Below are positions 10,968-19,855 of a stretch of DNA of 37,111 bases, piece after piece. The position numbers and the translations under genes were made by a program. The first letter of the stretch is position 1, and every line of letters begins with the position of its first letter. Source of the DNA: Desulfobacterales bacterium (GTDB lineage Bacteria; Desulfobacterota; Desulfobacteria; Desulfobacterales; DTYH01); assembly GCA_012961955.1 (NCBI GenBank), contig DTYH01000090.1, positions 1 to 37,111 of the forward strand, read 5' to 3'. The notes under the pieces are model-generated. The model saw nothing but the letters and a program-made list of their open reading frames with translations. It was not told the origin of the DNA and searched no databases.

Positions 10968-12476
10968 TTTTTTACGAGATCACCATTATTCAATGTCATG
11001 AAACGGAGATCAAGAAGCCTGGTAAATGCTTTTGGGCTGGCGATAATCGCTGTCTGGATCATCCTTATCCTTCTTCTGGTGAAGAAGGTCTGCTGGGAGG
11101 AGGGCACGGGTATTAGGATTGCCTCCTTGAAAAAACTCGATTTAGAACTTACTCCCCATGAATCCTGGTTCGCCATTTATCATGGTCGGAAGAAGATAGG
11201 ATATACCTACAGCATACTCAGGCAAGGAAAGAACCGATACGAAATAGAAGAACACCTTTTTATGCGTCTTCGAACAATGGGGCTTGTACAGACAGTGGCG
11301 GCAAGAACTGAGGCATTCCTTAACCCTGATAGTTCTCTTGATTCTTTTAGGTTCGGGCTGAAGTCGGGGACGATTGAATTTGAGGCAAGGGGTCATGTAA
11401 AGGATAATAGGTTAATCCTTTATACAGGCTCAGGTCCAAACTTACAAAAAACAGTTATTTTGCTTGCTGAAAAGCCGTTTTTACCGACGGGTGTGTGGTC
11501 ATACCTTAGCCGGAGTACCCTTAGGGTGGGAGCTCATTATCGGTTCGTCATTTTCGATCCAATGGTTTTGAGCGAAAGGCCTTTTGATCTGTATGTGGAG
11601 GCTTTTGAGACCATTCCTATCGACGGAAAAACTTACGAGGCGTTCAAGGTGCGAACTGAGTGTATGGGTCTCAATCTATATACTTGGATAGGAACAGACG
11701 GTGAACGGCTAAAGGAAGAAGGTATTATGGGTCTCAGCATAGTGAAGACGTCGAAGGAACTAGCCACTTCTGGCATAGTGAAAGATGCTGGTGTAGATCT
11801 GGTTGAGGCGGTCTCCATCCCATCAAATGTGACTCTTGAACCAAATAAGATCGTCTATTTGAAAGTTCGAGTGAGCGGGATTGATCTTGAAGGTCTGGAT
11901 CTTGATACCGGACGTCAGCACATTGAAGGGGCTGATCTTACAATACGCAAGGAAGCTCTCCCTTTATCATATACAGAAGAAGGCTTACATGTCGGGAAAG
12001 ACTTAAGCGAGTATCTGAAACCCAGTCTGTTGGTTCAAAGTAATCATCCGGAGATAAGAAGCATGGCAAGCAAAATTGTAGGCCAGACAAAAGGTGTGGC
12101 TGCATCTCGTAAGATCCTGGAATGGGTCCACAAGAACCTGATCAAACGTCCAACCCTTTCTATTCCCACCGCACTAGACACCCTTGAACGCCGAACAGGT
12201 GATTGTAACGAGCATGCAGTGCTCTTAGCCGCCCTTTTACGTGCCATAGGGATTCCTGCAAAGGTGTGTACCGGTCTTGTTTATAGCAAAGGCCGTTTCT
12301 ACTATCATGCCTGGAACGAACTCTATCTAGGTGACTGGATTACCGCAGACCCCCTGATGGGGCAGATGCCTGCTGACGTAACGCATATCAAGTTTGTGGA
12401 GGGGGAAGCAGCAAGGCAGGCCGATATAGCGCGAATAATTGGACGTATAAAGCTAACAGTCCTGGAGTCAGGTTAG
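10968..12476 (+). CDS. Transglutaminase-like domain protein with N-terminal membrane anchor
   Basis: TM segment AFGLAIIAVWIILILLLVKK; transglutaminase core RRTGDCNEHAVLLAALLRAIGIPAKVCTGLVY...YYHAWNELYLGDWITADP with Cys/His/Asp; the ORF extends upstream to 10875 and the start is uncertain. Confidence 0.8.
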   Translation, partial: FFTRSPLFNVMKRRSRSLVNAFGLAIIAVWIILILLLVKKVCWEEGTGIRIASLKKLDLELTPHESWFAIYHGRKKIGYTYSILRQGKNRYEIEEHLFMRLRTMGLVQTVAARTEAFLNPDSSLDSFRFGLKSGTIEFEARGHVKDNRLILYTGSGPNLQKTVILLAEKPFLPTGVWSYLSRSTLRVGAHYRFVIFDPMVLSERPFDLYVEAFETIPIDGKTYEAFKVRTECMGLNLYTWIGTDGERLKEEGIMGLSIVKTSKELATSGIVKDAGVDLVEAVSIPSNVTLEPNKIVYLKVRVSGIDLEGLDLDTGRQHIEGADLTIRKEALPLSYTEEGLHVGKDLSEYLKPSLLVQSNHPEIRSMASKIVGQTKGVAASRKILEWVHKNLIKRPTLSIPTALDTLERRTGDCNEHAVLLAALLRAIGIPAKVCTGLVYSKGRFYYHAWNELYLGDWITADPLMGQMPADVTHIKFVEGEAARQADIARIIGRIKLTVLESG

Positions 12477-12504
12477 TTTTTCTCCATATATGGAGAACTG
12501 GTGG

Positions 12505-12567
12505 TTTCGTAAAAAGTCCGATCTTGCTCTCTCACGGGGCAAGATGTCCTTCTAAAACGACTTTATT
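12505..12567. repeat. Short palindromic repeat of the GTAAAAAGTC family
   Basis: TTTCGTAAAAAGTC at 12505-12518 and AAAACGACTTTATTA at 12553-12567, with inner ATCTTGC/GCAAGAT. Confidence 0.5.
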
Positions 12568-12587
12568 ATTAAGAATCTGTATTATGC

Positions 12588-13343
12588 ATGATAGTATTGG
12601 ACCGTTTAACTAAGAGATACGGAAAGTTACTGGCAGTGAACGACGTAAGCCTGGAGGTCCGGCCAGGAGAGATATTTGGGTTTTTGGGACCAAACGGGGC
12701 AGGAAAGACCACGACTATCAAGATGATGGCAGGTCTTTTGAGGCCGACGTCCGGAAGGATTATAATAGATAAGAAAGATATGGCCAAGGATCCCGTTGGC
12801 GCGAAGCAGGTTATCGGGTTTATACCGGATCGTCCTTTCCTCTACGAAAAGCTGACGGGTACGGAATTTCTTTATTTTATTGCCACCATGTACGGAGTAG
12901 ACACAAACCTCCACCAGCAAAAGATAAGACAGCTTTTGTCTCTATTTGAATTGGAGGAGTGGGGCGGGGAGCTGATTGAAAGCTATTCTCATGGAATGAA
13001 GCAACGTCTGGTCATGTGCGGAGCATTAATACACGATCCCAAAGTGATTATTGTGGATGAGCCAATGGTTGGTCTGGATCCTAAAGGGGCCAAACTGGTC
13101 AAGATGCTTTTCCGGTCTCTCGCCCGTAAAGGGGTAAGTATATTTATGTCCACACATACCCTCGCCATTGCTGAAGAGATGTGTCATCGAATAGGGATCA
13201 TTCACGAGGGACGACTGATCGCCCTTGGAACCCCTTCTGATCTGAGAGCTAGGGCAGGGATATTCGATTCAAACTTTGATGAAGTCTTCTTAAGGCTAAC
13301 AGAGGAGGCGCCCCTTGTGGAAGAAATCTTTGGCGAGCTGTGA
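12588..13343 (+). CDS. ABC transporter ATP-binding protein (ABC-2 type)
   Basis: Walker A GPNGAGKTTT; signature YSHGMKQRL; Walker B VIIVDEPMVGLDP. Confidence 0.9.
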   Translation: MIVLDRLTKRYGKLLAVNDVSLEVRPGEIFGFLGPNGAGKTTTIKMMAGLLRPTSGRIIIDKKDMAKDPVGAKQVIGFIPDRPFLYEKLTGTEFLYFIATMYGVDTNLHQQKIRQLLSLFELEEWGGELIESYSHGMKQRLVMCGALIHDPKVIIVDEPMVGLDPKGAKLVKMLFRSLARKGVSIFMSTHTLAIAEEMCHRIGIIHEGRLIALGTPSDLRARAGIFDSNFDEVFLRLTEEAPLVEEIFGEL

Positions 13344-13428
13344 TCGGTTATGTCACTTTCGAGAGTGTTACTGGTTTAAAGTAACAGGGGAGGAGCACCA
13401 AATACTGGGATCGGGGGATAAATGGTAG

Positions 13429-14253
13429 ATGGGTAGAATAAGATTGGTTTCCTCTGACCTTAATGGCACCCTCGTCCATCAGCACACCATGAAGGACATG
13501 ATAAGACTATACTTTCCCGATGAGCCGGAAAGATATGAAAAGGCAAACAGTGCATTTAAGAAACAGACAGAAGGCCACTTAAGCATGAAGGAGGTATTTG
13601 CCATTGCAGGGCCTTTGACCAGAGGGATTACGTTGAGGCAGGCTATCATGTATGCCATTAACGAGATGAGGTACGTAAATGGCTTCAAAACCTTAATAGA
13701 CACGTTAGCCAAGGCCAATATCTTTTTTGTTATAAATTCAACCGGGTATACCATCACCATTGAGGTTATAAGAGCTGTATACGGGTCAGACAAGATCTAT
13801 GGTGCTATTTGTAACAATCTTATATTTGGCCGGTATGGAAGACCCGAATGGCGTATTTCAGATTTTGAGCTTACCTTGCTTATAAATGAGTATATTTGGA
13901 ATCCGGAAAAGAGAAGGGAGAAAATATACGACCTGGTAAGGGCTACCGGAGAAATTGAGTTAGGTATTGCAGACGAACACGCAAAGGCAGAATTGATTTT
14001 TGCCAAGGCAAAAAAGTTGGGCATTGAACCCGACCAGGTGGCGCATATCGGTGATACTATGGGAGATAGTATGGGCTTATATGGAGTAGCAAAAAAAGGG
14101 GGGTTGGGCGTGGCATTCAATTATAATGATGCTCTTGAGGAATTCTTAATAAAGAGATTAGAAGATGAATACATACCCGGCAGGATTATCTTTATTGATA
14201 AAAAGGGCGAAGACTCCAACCTCGAAAAGGTCCTACCCTATCTGCTTGCCTGA
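13429..14253 (+). CDS. HAD-superfamily hydrolase-like protein
   Basis: Motif I-like SSDLNGTLV; motif II-like NST; motif IV HIGDTMGDSMGLYGVAKKGG. Confidence 0.75.
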   Translation: MGRIRLVSSDLNGTLVHQHTMKDMIRLYFPDEPERYEKANSAFKKQTEGHLSMKEVFAIAGPLTRGITLRQAIMYAINEMRYVNGFKTLIDTLAKANIFFVINSTGYTITIEVIRAVYGSDKIYGAICNNLIFGRYGRPEWRISDFELTLLINEYIWNPEKRREKIYDLVRATGEIELGIADEHAKAELIFAKAKKLGIEPDQVAHIGDTMGDSMGLYGVAKKGGLGVAFNYNDALEEFLIKRLEDEYIPGRIIFIDKKGEDSNLEKVLPYLLA

Positions 14254-14264
14254 GGTAAAATTCT

Positions 14265-14882
14265 ATGATTTACAAGATTCTGGTTTTACCGATTGGAACT
14301 TATCTGATATGTTCTATACCCTTTGGTCTATTGTTGACCCGAGTATTCAGTGATGTAAATATATTAGAGGCAGGAAGCAAAAATATTGGTGCGACCAATG
14401 TCTTGCGGCTTACCGGAAAATGGCTTGCACTATTTACGTTCACAGGAGATATGTTAAAAGGGGCGGTTCCAGTTTATCTGGCCGTACGTTGGATGGGCCT
14501 GAGCAGCTGGCAGGGAGAATTGTATGTATCTTTGGTAGTTATTTCGGCATTATGTGGTCATACCTTTTCCGTCTTCTTGGGTTTTAAGGGCGGAAAAGGG
14601 GTAGCCACTACGGTTGGGTGCTTTGTGGTCATTTCACCTCTTACTATTCTTTCCTCTCTTTTAGTCTTTATTCTTGTGGTCTATATTTGGGGCTATGTCT
14701 CCGCAGGCTCTCTTTCTCTGGCCCTTACCCTGCCAGTTGCCATATGGTTTCAGACCCATTCCATAACGCTGAGCATTTGCGCCGTCTTAGTGTGTGCATT
14801 CATATTCTGTCGCCATAAGGACAACATAAAGCGTATTATAGCAGGTACAGAGGATAAATTCTTAATGAAATTCGAAAAATGA
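14265..14882 (+). CDS. plsY: Glycerol-3-phosphate acyltransferase PlsY
   Basis: IPFGLLLTRVFSDVNILEAGSKNIGATNVLRLTGKWLA; GHTFSVFLGFKGGKGVATTVG; FCRHKDNIKRIIAGTEDKF. Confidence 0.93.
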   Translation: MIYKILVLPIGTYLICSIPFGLLLTRVFSDVNILEAGSKNIGATNVLRLTGKWLALFTFTGDMLKGAVPVYLAVRWMGLSSWQGELYVSLVVISALCGHTFSVFLGFKGGKGVATTVGCFVVISPLTILSSLLVFILVVYIWGYVSAGSLSLALTLPVAIWFQTHSITLSICAVLVCAFIFCRHKDNIKRIIAGTEDKFLMKFEK

Positions 14883-15021
14883 TAAGCATATCCCATTACG
14901 GCTTAGTTGAGAGGTGATGTCTAGAGATTTTTTCTTGACTGACCCATGGTATTCTTTTATTATTAAAAATTTATGCTATCTATCCACAAACGATCTCTTA
15001 AAGGATAGGAGACTAGATAAC

Positions 15022-15257
15022 TTAGCAACTCAAGTTTCGCGCGGCTAATTTAAAAAAACTCGGGCTTCACCCTCAGACAGGTTGAAATTTTTAACGGCAT
15101 GAGAATCTTGGATCTTTTTCCAAGATTGCTCAGAGTCGTTTGCAAGATGGCCTTTTTTTAAAGCCATCAAGGTCTCAAATGAGCCATGTTTTTTCCACAA
15201 AAGCGTTTGTGTTAAAGGGGTTTGTTGTATGTTAAGGCGCGAAACTTGAGTTAGCAA
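15022..15257. repeat. MITE-like element (15029-15250) with its 7-bp target-site duplication
   Basis: TTAGCAA (15022-15028), CTCAAGTTTCGCGC (15029-15042) ... GCGCGAAACTTGAG (15237-15250), TTAGCAA (15251-15257); both TIR and TSD are perfect. Confidence 0.85.
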
Positions 15258-15371
15258 TTCATAAGTGAGTGATTTGTGATTTATTGGAGAAAAAACCCCG
15301 TTTATGCACGGAGCCCGGATAGAATTTCTCACACGAATGCCTGATCAGATAATATACTCTTGAGGATAACT

Positions 15372-17801
15372 ATGCTTCTAGCTGAAAAGAAAATAGAAGT
15401 CAATATCGAAGACGAGATGAAGCGCTCATATCTTGACTATGCCATGAGCGTGATCATTGGGCGTGCCCTCCCGGACGTGCGTGATGGCCTTAAACCGGTA
15501 CACCGTCGAATCCTTTTTGCCATGCACCAGCTAAAAAACGACTGGAATAAACCGTTTAAGAAGTCAGCACGCATTGTGGGTGATGTTATTGGTAAGTTCC
15601 ATCCTCATGGAGATGCCGCAGTCTATGATACCATAATCCGTATGACTCAGGACTTCTCCCTCCGATATCCCCTGATCGATGGTCAGGGCAACTTTGGATC
15701 GGTCGATGGCGATCCAGCCGCAGCGATGAGGTACACAGAGATCCGGATGGCTCGGCTGGCCCATGAAATGCTAGAAGACATCGATAAAGAGACGGTCGAT
15801 TTTGTTCCCAACTATGATGAATCCCTTACCGAACCTGCTATTTTGCCGGCCAAGCTACCCAATCTCCTCATAAACGGCTCTTCTGGGATTGCCGTGGGTA
15901 TGGCTACCAATATCCCGCCTCACAATATATGTGAGGTGATCGACGCTATAGTGGCCTATATAGACAATCCTGATATTTCCACAAGAGAGCTGATGAACTT
16001 TGTTCACGGGCCGGATTTTCCTACCTCAGGGATTATTTACGGAACCGAGGGTATTCGTAATGCTTATGAGACAGGCCGGGGCATCATAAAAATCCGGGCT
16101 CGAGCAATTATAGAAAAGGATAGAAGGACGGGCAGAGAGAGTATAGTGGTGACAGAGATTCCGTATCAGGTGAACAAGGCCCGGTTGATAGAAAAGATTT
16201 CCCAGTTAATGAAAGACAAGCGCATCGAGGGCATCCAGTTTGTACGGGATGAGTCGGACAGGGAAGGGATGCGGATCGTAATAAATTTAAAAAAGGGTGA
16301 GATCGCTGGAGCGGTAGCTAACCAGCTGTATAAATTCACCCAGATGGAGACCACCTTCGGGATTATACTCCTCGCCATCGTTAACGGACAGCCCAAACTT
16401 CTTAGCTTAAGGGAGATGATCTTCCACTTTGTGGAACACCGTAAAGGGATTGTTATCCGTCGTACACGGTACGAGTTGAACAAGGCCGAAGCCCGTGCAC
16501 ATCTTTTGGAAGGCCTTAAAATCGCTCTGGATAATCTGGATGAGGTGGTGACCATTATCCGTTCATCCAAGACCCCCAGCGAGGCAAACGATCGTCTCAT
16601 AACCCGCTTTAAGCTTACGGATAAGCAGGCACAGGCAATATTGGATATGCGACTTCAGAGGCTAACCGGCCTGGAACGGGACAAGATCTTAGACGAGTAC
16701 GAAGAAACATTGAAATCGATCGCAAGGTATCGTGAGATACTGGCAAGCGAACAGCTGGTATTGAACATAGTTAAAGATGAGTTGCAGGATTTGAAGGACA
16801 AATATGGCGATGAACGTCGTACAGAGATTGTTGAGGCAACAGAAGCGATAAAGCTGGAAGATCTGATTGTGGAAGAAGACATGGTGGTTACCATTACTCA
16901 CACAGGGTATATCAAAAGGAATCCGATTACCCTCTACAATAGTCAGAGGCGCGGAGGAAAAGGAAGGTTTGGTGTTACTGTAAGTGGTGAAGATTTTGTC
17001 GAGTTTCTATACGTAGCGTCTACCCATTCCACATTCCTCTTCTTTACTAACAAAGGACGCGTATACTGGCGTAAAGTTCACGAGCTCCCCCTGGGAGGAC
17101 GTTTGACACGGGGTAAGGCGATTGTTAACCTTCTGGCCCTTGGAACCAATGAAAAGATAGCCACTGTGCTTCCAGTCCGGACCTTTGAACCGGGAAGGAT
17201 GGTTATCATGGCCAGTCGTTATGGCTTGGTCAAAAAGACTTCTCTTGTAATGTACAGCCGTCCCAGAGTAGGGGGAATAATTGCCCTCAATATGGTGCCT
17301 GGGGATGAGCTGATAGCTGCACGAATAAGTGATGGCACCCAGGATATCTTTTTGGGATCAAGGTCTGGAAAGTCGATCCGGTTTCACGAGTCACAAGTGC
17401 GAGAAACAGGGCGCGTATCAAGAGGGGTGATCGGAATGAGACTTGCTGGAGATGACTGTCTCGTGGGTATGGAGGTCTTAAGTGGCGGCCAGACCTTGTT
17501 GACAGTAACAGAGCACGGTTACGGTAAAAGAACGGCTGTGGAGGAATACCCTCTACAGGGTCGAGGAGGTAAGGGGGTAATTACTATAAAGACCACAGAA
17601 AGGAACGGACGTGTGGTAGCTATTCTTCTGCTGACAGATAAAGATGACCTAATACTGATGACTGATCGTGGTAAGATCATAAGGATGCCGGTAAAGGATA
17701 TCTCAGTCATCGGCCGAAACACTCAGGGGGTGCGTTTGATAGAAATGGAGCCAGGAGAGCGGGTGATCGGAGCGGCCAGACTGGCCGAAAAGGATGTCTA
17801 G
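15372..17801 (+). CDS. gyrA: DNA gyrase subunit A
   Basis: [84 protein letters not shown]-terminal beta-propeller repeats with QRRGGKG. Confidence 0.97.
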   Translation: MLLAEKKIEVNIEDEMKRSYLDYAMSVIIGRALPDVRDGLKPVHRRILFAMHQLKNDWNKPFKKSARIVGDVIGKFHPHGDAAVYDTIIRMTQDFSLRYPLIDGQGNFGSVDGDPAAAMRYTEIRMARLAHEMLEDIDKETVDFVPNYDESLTEPAILPAKLPNLLINGSSGIAVGMATNIPPHNICEVIDAIVAYIDNPDISTRELMNFVHGPDFPTSGIIYGTEGIRNAYETGRGIIKIRARAIIEKDRRTGRESIVVTEIPYQVNKARLIEKISQLMKDKRIEGIQFVRDESDREGMRIVINLKKGEIAGAVANQLYKFTQMETTFGIILLAIVNGQPKLLSLREMIFHFVEHRKGIVIRRTRYELNKAEARAHLLEGLKIALDNLDEVVTIIRSSKTPSEANDRLITRFKLTDKQAQAILDMRLQRLTGLERDKILDEYEETLKSIARYREILASEQLVLNIVKDELQDLKDKYGDERRTEIVEATEAIKLEDLIVEEDMVVTITHTGYIKRNPITLYNSQRRGGKGRFGVTVSGEDFVEFLYVASTHSTFLFFTNKGRVYWRKVHELPLGGRLTRGKAIVNLLALGTNEKIATVLPVRTFEPGRMVIMASRYGLVKKTSLVMYSRPRVGGIIALNMVPGDELIAARISDGTQDIFLGSRSGKSIRFHESQVRETGRVSRGVIGMRLAGDDCLVGMEVLSGGQTLLTVTEHGYGKRTAVEEYPLQGRGGKGVITIKTTERNGRVVAILLLTDKDDLILMTDRGKIIRMPVKDISVIGRNTQGVRLIEMEPGERVIGAARLAEKDV

Positions 17802-18825
17802 GGAGAATAAGTATGTTATGCGTATAGGAGTAGTAGGCGCTGGTAGCTGGGGAACGACACTTGCTAATCTGCTTGCAGAAAAAGGGTTCAGGATAGACCT
17901 GTGGGTGTATGAACCTGAGGTCTATGAAGATATTTTACAACATCGAGAAAACAGTCTCTACCTCTCTGGGGTTAAACTTTCTGAAAATATCGATCCACAC
18001 ATAGAGCTTGCCGATGTTGTTCAGGATAAAGATGTGGTTCTGATGGTAGTACCGTCACACGTTTTTCGGGGTGTGGCAAAGAGCATAGTAGGCTGTCTTT
18101 CACATGAAACCATCCTGGTCAGTGCTTCAAAGGGGATTGAGAACGAAACTCTTTTGACGATGTCCGGGATACTAAAAGAGATCTTACCATCATCCTTTCA
18201 TAATCGCCTGGCTGTACTTTCGGGTCCAAGTTTTGCTCGTGAGGTCTGCAGAAAGATACCAACCGCCGTGACCGTCTCTGCCGCCGACTTAAGGGTAGCA
18301 CAAAGACTCCAAAAGATCTTTGCTACCCCTTACTTCCGTGTTTACACGAGTACAGATGTAATTGGTGTAGAACTGGGAGGGGCATTGAAAAACGTGATTG
18401 CTATTGCTGCGGGTGTCTCTGATGGCTTGGGTTTGGGGGACAATACTAGGGCAGCACTGATCACAAGGGGTCTTGCTGAAATAAGAAGGCTTGGCCTGAA
18501 GCTGGGAGCCGATCCCATGACCTTTAGCGGCCTAGCCGGTTTAGGAGACCTGGTCCTTACATGTACAGGAGATTTAAGCCGTAATCGTACTGTAGGGAAG
18601 AAGCTGGGGGAAGGGATGAAGCTGGAGTCGATCGTGTCCGAGATGCGAATGGTTGCAGAAGGGATAAAGACCGCGAAATCAGTATACAATCTGGCACAGA
18701 GAGAAGGTGTTGATATGCCCATCGTGGAACAGGTATACTTGATGCTTTATAAGGGTTTAAAACCTGTCGAGGCGCTCCATACCCTGATGAGTCGTGAATT
18801 AAAGTATGAATTGTATGATATCTAG
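17794..18825 (+). CDS. gpsA: NAD(P)-dependent glycerol-3-phosphate dehydrogenase
   Basis: [78 protein letters not shown]; overlaps the gyrA 3' end, alternative start at 17818. Confidence 0.95.
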   Translation: MSRENKYVMRIGVVGAGSWGTTLANLLAEKGFRIDLWVYEPEVYEDILQHRENSLYLSGVKLSENIDPHIELADVVQDKDVVLMVVPSHVFRGVAKSIVGCLSHETILVSASKGIENETLLTMSGILKEILPSSFHNRLAVLSGPSFAREVCRKIPTAVTVSAADLRVAQRLQKIFATPYFRVYTSTDVIGVELGGALKNVIAIAAGVSDGLGLGDNTRAALITRGLAEIRRLGLKLGADPMTFSGLAGLGDLVLTCTGDLSRNRTVGKKLGEGMKLESIVSEMRMVAEGIKTAKSVYNLAQREGVDMPIVEQVYLMLYKGLKPVEALHTLMSRELKYELYDI

Positions 18826-18833
18826 ACTGTAAG

Positions 18834-19568
18834 ATGGGTGAAAGAATTGTCCATACCGGAGAGGGGCATCGCCGCCGTCTACGTGAGAAATTCCTTAAAT
18901 CAGGATTGGGAGGCTTTCATGATTATGAAGTGATTGAGCTTCTCCTTACCCTTGGCACTCCAAGGAAGGACTGCAAACAGCAGGCAAAAGAGGCTTTGAA
19001 GCGTTTTAAGACATTTCAAGGGGTTATTGAGGCTCCGGTTGAGGAGCTCCAGAAGATCAAGGGTATTGGACCACATAACGTGTTTGGAATAAAGTTCGTG
19101 CAGGCGGTTGCTGAGCGATATCTTCAGAAAAAGCTGATAAATAGAGAGGTTATTAGCTCTTCCAAAGACCTTTTCAATTATCTATATTTTTCAATGCGGG
19201 ATAAAGATAGAGAACGTTTTATGGTCATATTCCTGAACGCTCAGAATAGGATAATCGCAGTGGAAACCCTATTTGAGGGGACGCTTACGGCAAGTAGTGT
19301 GTATCCCCGGGAGGTAGTTAAGGTAGTACTTAGGCATAATGCCGCTGCTGTTGTGCTGGTACACAACCATCCTTCTGGAGAGCCAAGACCATCTAATGAT
19401 GATAAGGTTATCACTAGGGAATTGGTACACGCCTGTCGCACGATAGGGGTACTTGTTCATGACCATCTGATCATAGGCGACAATACCTACTTCAGTTTTG
19501 CAGATCATGGTTACATTGCTGAGATGAACCGTGAGTATGAAGCTCGGATACACAGGGCGAATTTATAG
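18834..19568 (+). CDS. radC: RadC family JAB-domain protein
   Basis: GEGHRRRLREKFLKSG; ELLLTLGTPRKDCK; JAMM motif VHNHPSGEPRPSNDD; HDHLIIGDNTYFSFADHG. Confidence 0.93.
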   Translation: MGERIVHTGEGHRRRLREKFLKSGLGGFHDYEVIELLLTLGTPRKDCKQQAKEALKRFKTFQGVIEAPVEELQKIKGIGPHNVFGIKFVQAVAERYLQKKLINREVISSSKDLFNYLYFSMRDKDRERFMVIFLNAQNRIIAVETLFEGTLTASSVYPREVVKVVLRHNAAAVVLVHNHPSGEPRPSNDDKVITRELVHACRTIGVLVHDHLIIGDNTYFSFADHGYIAEMNREYEARIHRANL

Positions 19569-19591
19569 GTGTTTCTATCACCCCTAAAGGT

Positions 19592-19668
19592 GTGAATATT
19601 CGGTTGCCCCATAAAGCTTGTACATTACCCCTGTGAAAGGCAGGGGTCAATATATCTTTTTGCATGAG
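19592..19668 (+). repeat. Partial copy of the 7795-7917 MITE-like element
   Basis: GTGAATATTCGGTTGCCCCATAAAGCTTGTACATTACCCCTGTGAAAGGCAGGGGTCAATATATCTTTTTGCATG closely matches the left and interior of the 7795 copy; no 3' TIR of that type. Confidence 0.75.
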
Positions 19669-19855
19669 GGCAACTCCGAAAGGAGTGAAGAGTGAAAAGT
19701 TAACAGTGAAGAGTTTTTCTTTTGACATTTTTGCTGGTTCCGGGATAGCGGTGCGTAGTTCATACTGGCTATACTAAATTTGTCGGACCTATCACCTCTT
19801 TCCTCGCCCATTTTCATGTCTCGTTGTGACGATCGGGTCATAGGGGTTCCATGAT

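Noticed and set aside
15045-15332. 95-aa minus-strand ORF upstream of gyrA
   Set aside because: Mostly inside and spanning the edge of the MITE with perfect TIR/TSD; best explained by repeat sequence rather than a gene.
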